Below, piece by piece: positions 45,006-54,272 of a DNA stretch of 64,000 bases. The position numbers and the translations under genes are program-made. The notes under the pieces were generated by a model. It was not told where the DNA came from. It did no database searches and saw only the letters and a list, made by a program, of their open reading frames with translations. Source of the stretch: Algoriphagus sp. (GTDB taxonomy: Bacteria; Bacteroidota; Bacteroidia; Cytophagales; Cyclobacteriaceae); assembly GCF_029254265.1 (NCBI RefSeq), contig NZ_JAQWXX010000025.1, positions 1 through 64,000 on the forward strand, read 5' to 3'. Within the stretch, counting starts at the first letter, position 1, and the number at the start of each line of letters is the position of its first letter.

Positions 45006-45917
45006 TCAATTTTCCACGAAATCTGAACTTCCTTCCACTCGTGGGGTTTGGCCACCACGTAGCACTGAGTTTCCGCTCATTTTTTTTGTTTGATCCAAAG
45101 GTGGTGCATTTAGCCAATCTTGCTCATCCATCTGCCCACTTTGACCGAAGGCAGTTAAGGCATTCTGGTAGGTAGTAAGACGGACGTGCTCCTCAGGAAT
45201 CCCTGATTTTCGCATTAGATCGGCAGTTTTTGGTACGGCTAAAGGATCTGAAATTCCCCAATCCGCGGCGGAATTGACAATAATTCGCTCAGGACCATAT
45301 TGCTTAACGATTTCAACCATTCGCTCGGAACCCATTTTGGTATGTGGATAAATGGTAAATCCTGCGTAGTATCCCCGATACAAAACTTCTTTTACAGTCT
45401 CTTCATTATTGTGATCTACGATGACCATTTTAGGGTCTAAGCCATGCTCTTCGGCCACATCCATACTTCTGATAGTTCCCTTTCGCTTGTCCCGATGTGG
45501 TGTATGAATCAAAACAGGAAGATTGACTTCCTTTGCTAATTCCAACTGAAGTCTATAAAATCGATCTTCAGCTTCCGTCTGATCATCATATCCAATTTCT
45601 CCGATCGCGACTACTCCCTCTTTCCCAACATAAAGAGGCAAAAGTTCCATCACCTGCTCAGCTAAAGGAATATTGTTCGCTTCCTTGGAATTCAACCCCA
45701 TGGTGCAATAATGTACAATTCCAAACTGGCTTGCCCGAAACCGCTCCCATCCAACCAAAGTGCTGAAGTAATCTTTGAAACTTCCGACTTCTGTCCGGGG
45801 CTGACCCAGCCAAAAAGCAGGTTCGATGATAGCGACGATGCCTGCTTTTCGCATCGCTTCGTAGTCATCAGTAGTACGGGAGACTACGTGAATATGTGGA
45901 TCAATATACATGGACAT
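45006..45917 (-). CDS. eboB: EboB, TatD-like metal hydrolase
   Basis: A 303-residue TatD/amidohydrolase-like TIM barrel without leader. The metal-binding start DPHIHVVSR (about 6-14), the middle PVLIHTPHRDKRKGT and VIVDHNNEETV, and the late NSAADWGISDP (Asp) are the four usual ligand positions. TatD members act as DNases or small amidohydrolases; in the ebo setting a metabolite substrate is more likely (inference). It follows eboA by 36 bases and ends 3 bases before eboC. Confidence 0.88.
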   Translation of the reverse strand: MSMYIDPHIHVVSRTTDDYEAMRKAGIVAIIEPAFWLGQPRTEVGSFKDYFSTLVGWERFRASQFGIVHYCTMGLNSKEANNIPLAEQVMELLPLYVGKEGVVAIGEIGYDDQTEAEDRFYRLQLELAKEVNLPVLIHTPHRDKRKGTIRSMDVAEEHGLDPKMVIVDHNNEETVKEVLYRGYYAGFTIYPHTKMGSERMVEIVKQYGPERIIVNSAADWGISDPLAVPKTADLMRKSGIPEEHVRLTTYQNALTAFGQSGQMDEQDWLNAPPLDQTKKMSGNSVLRGGQTPRVEGSSDFVEN

Positions 45918-45953
45918 ATTTTTAAATTTGAGAATTTGAAATTAGCTTTTTTT

Positions 45954-46841
45954 TTAAACTCGAGTACGTTGAAATTCCGAACCGATCGATTCCCAAGTGA
46001 CCTCCCCTTTTTGAATTCCTTTGACGATTTCCGGATATTTTTCAATGAGTGTTTTTGCAGGGAGAAAGTCTGACTCTTGAATCGCTAAAACCGCTGCCTT
46101 CACTTGAAGCAGGTCATCGGTGGCAAGTACTTTTTCCAGGTCTTTTTGAAAGGATTCATTGACAAAAGGAACAATCAATCTCCAAAGTTCCGGCATCACA
46201 TCTCTACCTGCCGCCCAGCGCTCATGAGCAAAGTCTCTCGCTATATCCGCCAAAGCCAGATTTCTTCGAGATTCAAGTTTTTGAATCCGATAAAGGGGAC
46301 GCTGCATAAAAATTGCTTTCAAGACCATCTGATTCCAGTTGGCCTCAGGAAAATAGGTGGCTGGAAAAGGATTATTCAAAGCGATTGCGTCAAAGACCAA
46401 TGAGATATTTGTCCGCAAACCATCGATTGCTCTAGGGATTAATTCTTTCTGAAAAGGCAATACAGGTAAAGCTGCAAAGAGTGCTTGCTGTTCGTACAGA
46501 TCACCTGTTTCAAAAAGTTGGTTGATCGTTTTAAACCATTTTTCTTTTTCAAAAGGAAGCTTCAAAACCAAATAAGTCCGAGCAATTTGAAGAAGGGTCC
46601 AATAACTCACTTCAAGATTAGCGTATTGGGTCTGCAGTTTTGCTTCAAAAGTAGAAGAAGGTGAGCAGGTTTCTTTTTTGAAATAACGGGAAGCTTGGCT
46701 AAAAGCCAAAAACAAAGCGTTTGGTTCGGTGGAGTTCTCAATTTTCTCAGCTTGAATTTGAATCCATTTGAGTGACTTTTCCTCACATGATTCAGCAAGT
46801 AGTTGATAGAACATATTTGAATTTTCTATTCCTTTATCCAT
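45954..46841 (-). CDS. eboA: EboA domain protein
   Basis: First gene of the ebo operon, a 295-residue, all-helical cytoplasmic protein of the EboA family. Family pieces are FYQLLAESCEEKSLKWIQ at the N-terminus, FYQ-LALADIARDFAHERWAAGRDVMPELWRL in the middle, and KTLIEKYP near the end. No enzyme motif is visible, so it may be a scaffold or adaptor. It lies 36 bases upstream of eboB. I start at ATG 46841; a TTG six bases upstream is also open. It is divergent from the YitT gene with 289 bases between the start codons. Confidence 0.85.
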   Translation of the reverse strand: MDKGIENSNMFYQLLAESCEEKSLKWIQIQAEKIENSTEPNALFLAFSQASRYFKKETCSPSSTFEAKLQTQYANLEVSYWTLLQIARTYLVLKLPFEKEKWFKTINQLFETGDLYEQQALFAALPVLPFQKELIPRAIDGLRTNISLVFDAIALNNPFPATYFPEANWNQMVLKAIFMQRPLYRIQKLESRRNLALADIARDFAHERWAAGRDVMPELWRLIVPFVNESFQKDLEKVLATDDLLQVKAAVLAIQESDFLPAKTLIEKYPEIVKGIQKGEVTWESIGSEFQRTRV

Positions 46842-47092
46842 GATCAATTCTTGATGTGGCGCACCTTATTTATTGTAATTAAGCCCAAAATGTGGAAAAA
46901 CTCAATTGAAAAGTATGTTTTCCTAAAAATAGAATGTGAAATGGCGAACAGGGATTTTAGGAGGTAATTTCATTTTTCATCCCAAGGTAAAAAAATCGAG
47001 TTCTTAGGGACAATGAATTCTATTTCAGAATAAAATATCTATTTTAACCACTCAAATAATTAGGCTTAAAGCTAATAAGATTTTTATCACGC

Positions 47093-47113
47093 TTAAATGG
47101 CGATGCCATTTAA
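47093..47113. promoter_or_regulatory. perfect 9+3+9 palindrome between eboA and yitT
   Basis: The arm TTAAATGGC is followed by GAT and then its exact complement GCCATTTAA. It lies 17 bases before the YitT gene start and 251 bases from the eboA start, in a 289-base divergent region. A dimeric repressor site or a leader hairpin of YitT is possible. No -7 box could be placed with confidence. Confidence 0.45.
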
Positions 47114-47130
47114 TTTAAATACTACTCTGA

Positions 47131-48024
47131 ATGAATATTTCTGATGAAAAAATTGACTGGAAACAGATTTTTTCACCTACTCCAATTGTCTATAACCTCA
47201 TTGGAGTTGCGCTAGCAGCAATCGCTTTGGAGGCTTTCATGCTTCCAAACAAGTTTCTGGATGGAGGAGTAACTGGCATTGCAATCTTGATTAACCTACA
47301 ATTTGGCATCAATCTTAATCTCCTCCTTATCGTTTTAAACATTCCTTTTTTATATATCGGGTACAAAAAAATAGGAAAGACATTTGCTGTTCAAGCAACC
47401 ATTTCGGTCTTCTTATTGATCGGTATTTTGGAGGTGATGCAAATGGAGCCTGTCACAAATGATAAAGTTCTGATTGCAGTTTTTGGAGGAATGCTAATGG
47501 GAACTGGCATCGGATTCATCATCCGTGGCGGTGGATTGATCGATGGTTTTGAAGTAATTACCGATTTCACGCAAAAAAATTCTGCTTTTTCGGGAAGTGA
47601 AATCACTCTTTTTCTCAATTCATTGATAATGCTTGCAGCAGCTTTTTTCTTTGGAATCGAGCCGGCAATGTATTCCTTGCTCACCTATTTTACTGCCATC
47701 AAAGTGACTGATTATGTGGTTGAAGGATTTGAGGAGTATACTGCACTTACAGTAATTTCGAAAGAACACGAGTTGGTGAAAGAGCTAATTGTTAAAAAAT
47801 TTAACAAAGCCATTTCAGTCTATAAAGGTGAGCGAGGATATCTGCCAGAGACTTTCCATATTCATCACGATTGCGATATTATCATGGCAGTAGTCACCCG
47901 ACTTGAAGTGCACCGGATTAAAAAGGCAATCACAGAGATTGATCCAAAGGCCTTTTTCTACGTGCAGACCATCAAAGAAGTAAAAGGTGGAATAGTAAAA
48001 CAAGTAGGAAAAAAACACCTTTAA
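47131..48024 (+). CDS. YitT family membrane protein
   Basis: A 297-residue inner-membrane protein: five to six hydrophobic segments in the first 200 residues (YitT_membrane domain, for example IVYNLIGVALAAIALEAFMLP and VFGGMLMGTGIGFIIRGGG), then a DUF2179 cytoplasmic domain (about 215-297) with YLPETFHIHHDCDIIMAVVTRLEVHRIKK. The glycine-rich GGLIDGFEVI is typical. The family has been proposed as small-molecule or ion transporters, without a settled substrate. It is divergent from the ebo operon and is transcribed alone. Confidence 0.93.
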   Translation: MNISDEKIDWKQIFSPTPIVYNLIGVALAAIALEAFMLPNKFLDGGVTGIAILINLQFGINLNLLLIVLNIPFLYIGYKKIGKTFAVQATISVFLLIGILEVMQMEPVTNDKVLIAVFGGMLMGTGIGFIIRGGGLIDGFEVITDFTQKNSAFSGSEITLFLNSLIMLAAAFFFGIEPAMYSLLTYFTAIKVTDYVVEGFEEYTALTVISKEHELVKELIVKKFNKAISVYKGERGYLPETFHIHHDCDIIMAVVTRLEVHRIKKAITEIDPKAFFYVQTIKEVKGGIVKQVGKKHL

Positions 48025-48127
48025 AATTTAATTCAATCACTTAACCTCAATCATTCCTTATCAAATCCACCAACGGTTGAAAAAAGCTGTGGTGAAATCC
48101 TATTTTTAAATTCTAAATGAAAATCTT

Positions 48128-49669
48128 ATGCAAAAACGTTACCTCTTAGGCTTGGGCCTGTTGCTACTTTTCAATGTAAAAGTGCAGGCACAGGATCAAG
48201 TCATCAATGACATCATCAAAGAAGCCCGTGAAAATTCACAGTTGAAGGTTCTTGGACACGAATTAATGGATGGAATCGGCCCACGATTAGTTGGTTCTCC
48301 ACAAATGCAAAAAGCGCACGACTGGGCAGTCGAAAAGTATAAAGGCTGGGGAATAGAAGCCCGAAACGAACAATGGGGAGAATGGAGAGGATGGGAGCGT
48401 GGAATTACTCATATCGATATGACTGCTCCTTGGACTAAATCACTTGCAGGAACCCAACTCGCGTGGAGTCCAGCTTCTCCAAAAGGCGGGGCTGCTGGTG
48501 AGGTAGTAATTCTTCCAATGGTTGAGGATGCTGCTGCTTTTGAAAAATGGCTTCCTTCTGTCAAAGGAAAGTATGTGATGATCTCTGCACCTCAAATCAC
48601 AGGTCGCCCAGATTACAATTGGGAAGAATTCGCAACAGAAGAATCCTTTGCAAAAATGAAAGAAGATCGCTCTGCAATGAATGATGCTTGGAACGAGCGA
48701 CTTCGAAATACAGGTCAAGGCAGAAGAGAGCTTCCTACGGCTTTGGAAGATGCCGGAGCTTTAGGAATCATTACCTCTTATTGGTCTCAAGGTTTCGGAG
48801 CAAACAAAATCTTCTCTGCTTCTACCAAAAAAGTCCCTACGGTAGATTTATCATTGGAAGATTATGGCCTATTATTCAGACTAGCTGAAAGCGGCCAAAA
48901 ACCAATGATCAACCTTAATGCTCAATCAAAAGAAACTGGTGTAACCCCAACTTTCAACACCATTGCTGAGATCAAGGGTACGGAAAAGCCTGACGAGTAT
49001 GTCATGCTATCAGCGCACTTTGATTCTTGGGACGGTGGAACCGGTGCGACAGACAACGGTACTGGAACCATCATGATGATGGAAGTGATGCGTGTTTTGA
49101 AGGAAATTTACCCTAATCCGAAGCGAACAATCTTGGTAGGACATTGGGGTTCAGAAGAGCAAGGTCTTAATGGATCAAGAGCTTTCGTAGAAGATCACCC
49201 AGAAATGATGAGCAAAATCCAGGCGCTTTTCAATCAGGATAATGGTACTGGCCGAGTAGCAAATGTATCTGGTCAGGGCTTTGTAGATAGCTATGAATAC
49301 CTTGGTCGATGGATGAGTAAAGTGCCTCGCAGCATCACCAGAGATGTGGAAACTACCTTCCCGGGAAACCCAGGCGGTGGCGGATCTGACTATGCTTCTT
49401 TTGTGGCAGCGGGCGTTCCGGCGTTTTCGCTTAGCTCATTGAACTGGTCTTATTTCAATTATACTTGGCATACCAATTTGGACACTTATGATAAGATTGT
49501 TTTTGACGATGTTCAGAACAATGTGATTATGGCAGCAATTATGGTCTATATGGCTAGTGAAGAGCCGGAGATGGTTTCTAAAGAAATTCGAATCCCACTT
49601 GACAGAAACGGCAACCCTACGGCTTGGCCGGCAGTTCGATCTCCTACCAGAAAAGGTGGAATGGATTAA
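48128..49669 (+). CDS. exported M28 family zinc peptidase
   Basis: A 513-residue zinc aminopeptidase of the M28 family. Signal peptide LLGLGLLLLFNVKVQAQ is followed by a PA-like domain (about 130-270) and the peptidase core. Zinc and catalytic residues are visible in order: His and Asp of LSAHFDSWDGG and GATDNGTG (about 296-311), Glu-Glu in HWGSEEQGLNGS (about 338-349), Asp in NQDNGTG, and the last His in YTWHTNLDTYD. It should release N-terminal amino acids from peptides in the periplasm or outside. It lies between YitT and a terminator and is not in an operon. Confidence 0.93.
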   Translation: MQKRYLLGLGLLLLFNVKVQAQDQVINDIIKEARENSQLKVLGHELMDGIGPRLVGSPQMQKAHDWAVEKYKGWGIEARNEQWGEWRGWERGITHIDMTAPWTKSLAGTQLAWSPASPKGGAAGEVVILPMVEDAAAFEKWLPSVKGKYVMISAPQITGRPDYNWEEFATEESFAKMKEDRSAMNDAWNERLRNTGQGRRELPTALEDAGALGIITSYWSQGFGANKIFSASTKKVPTVDLSLEDYGLLFRLAESGQKPMINLNAQSKETGVTPTFNTIAEIKGTEKPDEYVMLSAHFDSWDGGTGATDNGTGTIMMMEVMRVLKEIYPNPKRTILVGHWGSEEQGLNGSRAFVEDHPEMMSKIQALFNQDNGTGRVANVSGQGFVDSYEYLGRWMSKVPRSITRDVETTFPGNPGGGGSDYASFVAAGVPAFSLSSLNWSYFNYTWHTNLDTYDKIVFDDVQNNVIMAAIMVYMASEEPEMVSKEIRIPLDRNGNPTAWPAVRSPTRKGGMD

Positions 49670-49692
49670 TTTTACTTAACCACTACTATTTT

Positions 49693-49719
49693 AAAAAGCC
49701 GGCGAAAGTCGGCTTTTTT
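49693..49719 (+). terminator. intrinsic terminator of the M28 peptidase gene
   Basis: AAAAAGCCG, a loop GCGAAAGT and CGGCTTTTTT form a 9-bp stem with a T-tract, 23 bases past the M28 stop. Because the A/T arms are symmetric it may also stop the convergent phosphodiesterase gene. Confidence 0.85.
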
Positions 49720-49735
49720 GTGCTTAGATATTTAG

Positions 49736-51025
49736 CTAAAATATCCAAAGATTTCTTTTGGTGATACTTTTGGCAAAATTCAATCTTAATCTAATCAACC
49801 AAACCCCAACCCCATTATTCTCCCCCTGAATCCAAAACTTTAATTTTCCGGAAGGCAATTCAGCAACTGGAATTCGAAATTCAGCAGCAGAAAGGTCTAT
49901 ATCAGCAATTTTAGTATAGTTATCCACATTGCCCGTTTGTCCAAAATTATCAGTCGAAGCATAGCTAACTGTCACCTTTCCAGTTTTTTGAATTGGAACC
50001 CAAGTCAACTTAACCGAACCGCTTTGGATTTCAGCGTTTGCATTTATTAAAGAAATATCCCCAATCAGCGGTACGCCATCTAGCTCTTTGATGGCCTTTT
50101 CCGGTAAATCGATTTTCAAAAAACTAGCTATAGTGGGCAAAATATCCACCATCGCAGGAGTATAATTTTTAAAATAGGAATTAAGCTCTTTTGCATTTGT
50201 GATCATCCAGATTTCACGCTCCCGGTCAGATTGGCCCCCATGATCTTTTCCATCTTCAGCTTTTCGGCCATGATCGGTAGTAATAAGAATTAGCCATTCC
50301 TCTCCGAATTTTTCTTCTCGGTAGCGAATGGACTCATAGATTCGACCCACCTGCCGATCTGCCAATGCTACAGCTTCTGCTAATTCTGGACTGTCTCCAT
50401 AGCGATGCCCCATATCGTCGGTATATTCCAAATAGACCCAAGAAAGGTCTGGGGCGATGGTTTTAAGTTGAAAAGCTGCTTCGTAGGATACCAGATTATC
50501 AATTTTTTGAATGTATTTCTTCTGCGAATCATGTGGATAAGTCAAGGTGTCTTTTTCAAATCCATCAAATGAATAGTCCATTTTTAAAAAATCTGTTTCT
50601 TGAAGCCCTTCTCCAATCAGCTTGGTTCGATTATCCTCCCAGGTGGAATAAATCCCAAGTTTAGCATTGGAATTAGCATCTCTGAAAAATCGGAAAATCG
50701 TCCAATAATTATAGTTAGGAGCCTTTATCTCATTTCCCCAAACGTTGTGTTTATTCGCCCAGGTGCCAGTTAACAAGGAATTATATCCTACCGCAGAAAT
50801 GGTTGGTGTCTCGGAATAGCTTCCTGCTTTCCCTCCCGTGTATGCTTTCGTGTAGCCTCCTAATTTGGCAATTTCATCGAGGTTTGGAGTCGGAGTATTT
50901 TCCAAAACATCCGCAGGAATCCCATCCAAAATAATGAAAACCACTTTCTTTTGAGAATAAACTGGATTTGAAAAACCCATCAAACTTGCCATTAAGCAAA
51001 GAATCAAAATCGATTTAGATGACAT
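49736..51025 (-). CDS. exported type I phosphodiesterase/nucleotide pyrophosphatase
   Basis: A 429-residue alkaline-phosphatase-superfamily enzyme with a signal peptide (SILILCLMASLMGFSNPVYSQ). Metal-site pieces are FIILDGIPADVL (Asp, about 27-38), the nucleophile in SETPTISAVGYNSLLTG (about 76-92), YTDDMGHRYGDS (Asp/His) and ITTDHGRKAEDGKDHGGQ (Asp/His). The last 90 residues form a fibronectin-III-like module (GSVKLTWVPIQKTGKVTVSYA) ending with GVWLI. I used ATG at 51025; a TTG at 51052 is the longer reading. It should split phosphodiesters or pyrophosphates outside the cell; substrate unknown. It is divergent from a serine hydrolase gene. Confidence 0.87.
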   Translation of the reverse strand: MSSKSILILCLMASLMGFSNPVYSQKKVVFIILDGIPADVLENTPTPNLDEIAKLGGYTKAYTGGKAGSYSETPTISAVGYNSLLTGTWANKHNVWGNEIKAPNYNYWTIFRFFRDANSNAKLGIYSTWEDNRTKLIGEGLQETDFLKMDYSFDGFEKDTLTYPHDSQKKYIQKIDNLVSYEAAFQLKTIAPDLSWVYLEYTDDMGHRYGDSPELAEAVALADRQVGRIYESIRYREEKFGEEWLILITTDHGRKAEDGKDHGGQSDREREIWMITNAKELNSYFKNYTPAMVDILPTIASFLKIDLPEKAIKELDGVPLIGDISLINANAEIQSGSVKLTWVPIQKTGKVTVSYASTDNFGQTGNVDNYTKIADIDLSAAEFRIPVAELPSGKLKFWIQGENNGVGVWLIRLRLNFAKSITKRNLWIF

Positions 51026-51094
51026 ATTTACAATTAGAGATCTAAGCTTCAATTAGCTGTTTTTTTGTATCTTTTTCAACCTAATACCACTACT

Positions 51095-52186
51095 ATGAAA
51101 AATCAATCACGCTATGCGACTTTCATTATCGGATTATTACTTTGGAGTATACCTCTTTTTGCTCAGGAGAAAATCTTGGATGATGCCTTTTTACGCGCTA
51201 GTCAGGAAGGCTTTTCAGGAGTGGTTTTGGTAGCTGAAGATGGGAAAATCCTATTCGAAAAAGCGGTGGGATATCGAAGTTTTGAGGATAAAATCCCCCT
51301 AAAAACTGATGATATTTTTGAGCTTGCCTCAGTCTCCAAACAATTTACCGCCATGCTCGTGATGATGTGCGAAGAAAAGGGCTTACTTGGCTTTGATGAT
51401 CCTGCGGATAAGTATTTGGAGATACCTTATCGGGAAATCACCATCCGAAATCTCCTGACGCATACAAGTGGCTTGCCAGACTACCAAGACATCATGGATA
51501 AGCACTGGGATAAAAGCAAAGTTGCAGGCAACCCTGAAATCCTGACTTACTTGAGAAAGTATGAGCCGCCAATGCTGTTTTCGCCAGGGGAAAAATATGA
51601 GTACAGTAATACGGGCTATGTATTGCTGGCAAGTATTGTGGAAAAAGCGACAGGAAAAGATTTTGTAGCACTGGCCAAAGAATGGATTTTCCAACCGCTG
51701 GGAATGAAAAGCACAGCGATCCGCTCCCCTGAAGAAAAATCCAAAGTAAATAACTTTGCCGCTGGGCATCTTCTGGATGAAGCCGGCAACTATGTCAATG
51801 CAAACAAATTTCACTCCTCGGATTATACCGTTTGGCTAGGAAATAGAAAAGGACCTGGAAGAGTCAGCAGCACGGCGGTAGATTTATTAAAATGGGATCA
51901 AGCTCTCTACACCGAGAAACTTGTAAGTCAAAAAACAATCGAAGAAGCTTTTACAGCTTTTCGACTTAATGATGGTATCAGAAGTTACTATGGTTTTGGT
52001 TGGGAATTGGAACCTAAAAGCCCATTCGGAAAGATGGTTTCACACACTGGCGACAATCCCGGCTATAAGACAATCATTGTACGCTACATTGAAGAAAATA
52101 AAACCATTATCATCCTGAATAACAATGCTCACAAGGATATTATCAAGCTGGTAGAGGCAGCAACTCTTTCTTTATACAAATGGTAA
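51095..52186 (+). CDS. exported serine hydrolase (beta-lactamase class C fold)
   Basis: A 363-residue penicillin-binding-protein/class-C-beta-lactamase-like hydrolase. The signal peptide is YATFIIGLLLWSIPLFAQ. The nucleophile and Lys pair is SVSK in LASVSKQFTAM (about 67-77), the YxN triad is YEYSNTGYVL, and the His-Thr-Gly (KTG equivalent) is HTGDNPG near the end. Such proteins act on D-peptides, esters or beta-lactams; the exact substrate is unknown. A TTG at 51065 gives a longer frame, but the ATG at 51095 starts a proper leader. It is convergent with the sulfatase gene. Confidence 0.92.
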   Translation: MKNQSRYATFIIGLLLWSIPLFAQEKILDDAFLRASQEGFSGVVLVAEDGKILFEKAVGYRSFEDKIPLKTDDIFELASVSKQFTAMLVMMCEEKGLLGFDDPADKYLEIPYREITIRNLLTHTSGLPDYQDIMDKHWDKSKVAGNPEILTYLRKYEPPMLFSPGEKYEYSNTGYVLLASIVEKATGKDFVALAKEWIFQPLGMKSTAIRSPEEKSKVNNFAAGHLLDEAGNYVNANKFHSSDYTVWLGNRKGPGRVSSTAVDLLKWDQALYTEKLVSQKTIEEAFTAFRLNDGIRSYYGFGWELEPKSPFGKMVSHTGDNPGYKTIIVRYIEENKTIIILNNNAHKDIIKLVEAATLSLYKW

Positions 52187-52210
52187 TCAATTCAATTGTA
52201 TAAAATATTT

Positions 52211-53740
52211 TTAATCGCCTAATGCAGGCATATGAAAGCGTTCTAATGCGGATTTTGAATGTTCCTTTTTGAAAATGGCTTCCATTTTTGAAATAAGATC
52301 TGGATTGGTAGCAGCCAGATTTAGTTGTTCTTGGGGATCATTTTCTAAATCATACAACTCGATTTCAAGCGAATTCTCAGCTATAATATTTTGTCGAATA
52401 GCTTTCCACTTTCCCATTCGGATCGCTTGCTGTCCCCCATATTCCGGATACTCCCAGAAAATATATTCATGTGGCTTCTGAGCCTTTCCATAAATCGCTG
52501 CCATGAAACTTTCCCCATCCGTATCCGCTGGAATAGGAATCCCAACTAAGTCACATATCGTAGGTAGCCAATCGTAAAAGATGGAGATATGATTGCTTGA
52601 CGAGCCTGCCTCTACTTTGCCTGGCCAATTCACCAACATTGGAACCCGAATTCCACCTTCATAGACAAAGCCTTTGGTTCGGCCGTATCCATTTGTAAAG
52701 GGTTTTGAACTTTCAAAAAAATCAAAATCCACCCCGCCGGTATAGGTAGATCCATTATCTGAAGTGATTATAATGATCGTGTTTTCTGCAAGATCCAAAT
52801 CATCTAATTTCTGCTTGATCTCACCAACTTGTTGATCAAGCTTTGCGATCATTGCAGCATATGCAGCTCTTGGTTTTTGATTGGGAAAATATCCTTGAGA
52901 ACCATCATAAGGAGTTTCATCGCCCAAAGCTTTCACATATTCAGCGCGGTCTTTAGCAGGAATTTGCAATGGAACATGCGGCAGCGGGGAAGCATAATAC
53001 AGAAAGAATGGTTTGTCCTGATTTGACTCTATAAATGCTAGGGCTTTTTCGTGCATCAGATCAGGGGCATAATCCTGCTGCTCATAACGAGAATAACTCT
53101 TTGCATCATTTGGATCGGCAAGCGAATCAAGTAAAGTTCGAGGAACCACTATTTCATTATTCAGCATAATTTTCGCCTCATTTTCCCAAAGATGTGGGGG
53201 ATAAAGATTATGGGCTTGTCGCTGGCAGTTGTATCCATAAAAATAATCAAAGCCAAGATTTGTAGGAATACCTTCACTTAAAGGCGCACCCAATCCCCAT
53301 TTACCCACAATTCCGGTTTTGTAACCTGCACCCTGAAGCAATTTTGCCAAAGTTTGAGTATCCGCAGGAAGTGGTCGCTGGCCTTCCAGATTTGGATCTT
53401 CAGCTGCTTTTGCATAATCCCAAACTTCACCCCGCTCGCGCCATTCGTCATTGCCTCGGATGTAAGCATGACCGCCATGCTTTCCCGTCAAAAGCATACA
53501 ACGAGCAGGTGCGCAAACTGGAGCAGCAGTATAATGATTGGTGAAGATTTTTCCAGAGGCCGCTAGCGCATCAATATTTGGAGTTTTAATCTTTTCTTGT
53601 CCTTGATAACCAACTTCTCCGTAGCCTAAATCATCAGCGAGGATAAACACGATATTTGGCTTGATTGCCTGATTTACTTCTTTTTCACTACAAGAAATCA
53701 AAGTTATCCACAGGATTGAAAAAAGAAGGACTGATCTCAT
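52211..53740 (-). CDS. lipoprotein sulfatase (CAPAR type)
   Basis: Third sulfatase in the window, 509 residues, lipoprotein (leader SVLLFSILWITLISC, lipid on Cys17). The formylglycine motif is CAPARCMLLTG (Cys76), canonical C-x-P-x-R. Metal site VFILADDLGYGEVGY and IITSDNGS, plus KTGIVGKWGLGAP with Gly where the other two sulfatases have His. The longer reading frame (to 53821) overlaps the upstream gene and has no leader, so the ATG at 53740 is chosen; it lies 4 bases after that gene's stop, coupling sulfatase expression to the kinase gene. The linkage may be chance. Confidence 0.92.
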   Translation of the reverse strand: MRSVLLFSILWITLISCSEKEVNQAIKPNIVFILADDLGYGEVGYQGQEKIKTPNIDALAASGKIFTNHYTAAPVCAPARCMLLTGKHGGHAYIRGNDEWRERGEVWDYAKAAEDPNLEGQRPLPADTQTLAKLLQGAGYKTGIVGKWGLGAPLSEGIPTNLGFDYFYGYNCQRQAHNLYPPHLWENEAKIMLNNEIVVPRTLLDSLADPNDAKSYSRYEQQDYAPDLMHEKALAFIESNQDKPFFLYYASPLPHVPLQIPAKDRAEYVKALGDETPYDGSQGYFPNQKPRAAYAAMIAKLDQQVGEIKQKLDDLDLAENTIIIITSDNGSTYTGGVDFDFFESSKPFTNGYGRTKGFVYEGGIRVPMLVNWPGKVEAGSSSNHISIFYDWLPTICDLVGIPIPADTDGESFMAAIYGKAQKPHEYIFWEYPEYGGQQAIRMGKWKAIRQNIIAENSLEIELYDLENDPQEQLNLAATNPDLISKMEAIFKKEHSKSALERFHMPALGD

Positions 53741-53744
53741 CCGA

Positions 53745-54272
53745 TTAAATTTTAGTGTGAATCTTAACTGCCGAAATTGCTTTTTGTAGCCGCTCTTCAC
53801 GAGAACCAGAAATAATTTCAAAAGGAAACCCGCTTGATTTGGCTAATTCAAGATACTTTTTGAAAAAGTAAAGTCGCATTTCAGGTTCGGGATGCTCACG
53901 CAAAGGGTCCGGCTCCCAATCCAAATCAATATCGGTCAACAAGATCAAATCATAGACACGAGTTTCGATCTCCTCCAAAATCCAGGAATCAGTTTTTCCG
54001 AAGCGATGAGCTGACCAAATGTGGATAACTCTTAGATCGGTATCGCAAAAGAGAATGTCTTTAGCTAGCTTTTCTCCTTTTTCCTCCACTTGCAATTGGC
54101 CTTTAGCCATTGTGGATAAGTCATCAAAGTCATAGTCTCGAGTCAAATTTTCAAGATATTCACGAGAATATTCCGGAACCCAAGGTTCTTCAAAATGATT
54201 GGCCAAGTCTTTAGCGAGTGTACTTTTACCAGTTGACTCGGGGCCTAAGATTAAGACTTTTTTAAGATTCAT
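53745..54272 (-). CDS. nicotinamide riboside kinase (NadR C-terminal type)
   Basis: A 175-residue P-loop kinase corresponding to the C-terminal domain of NadR, which phosphorylates nicotinamide riboside to the mononucleotide. Walker A is GPESTGKSTLA (about 10-20). Ribosyl- and lid-site pieces are VPEYSREYLE, FCDTDLRVIHIWS and YDLILLTDIDLDWEPDPLREHP. It lacks the helix-turn-helix and adenylyltransferase domains of enterobacterial NadR. It overlaps the pnuC gene by 11 bases, so uptake and trapping are encoded together. This is strong support for the role. Confidence 0.92.
   Translation of the reverse strand: MNLKKVLILGPESTGKSTLAKDLANHFEEPWVPEYSREYLENLTRDYDFDDLSTMAKGQLQVEEKGEKLAKDILFCDTDLRVIHIWSAHRFGKTDSWILEEIETRVYDLILLTDIDLDWEPDPLREHPEPEMRLYFFKKYLELAKSSGFPFEIISGSREERLQKAISAVKIHTKI

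Noticed and set aside
23762-53740. Three sulfatases as a polysaccharide utilisation locus
   Set aside because: No SusC/SusD pair, glycoside hydrolase or formylglycine enzyme is present, and the sulfatase genes are scattered.
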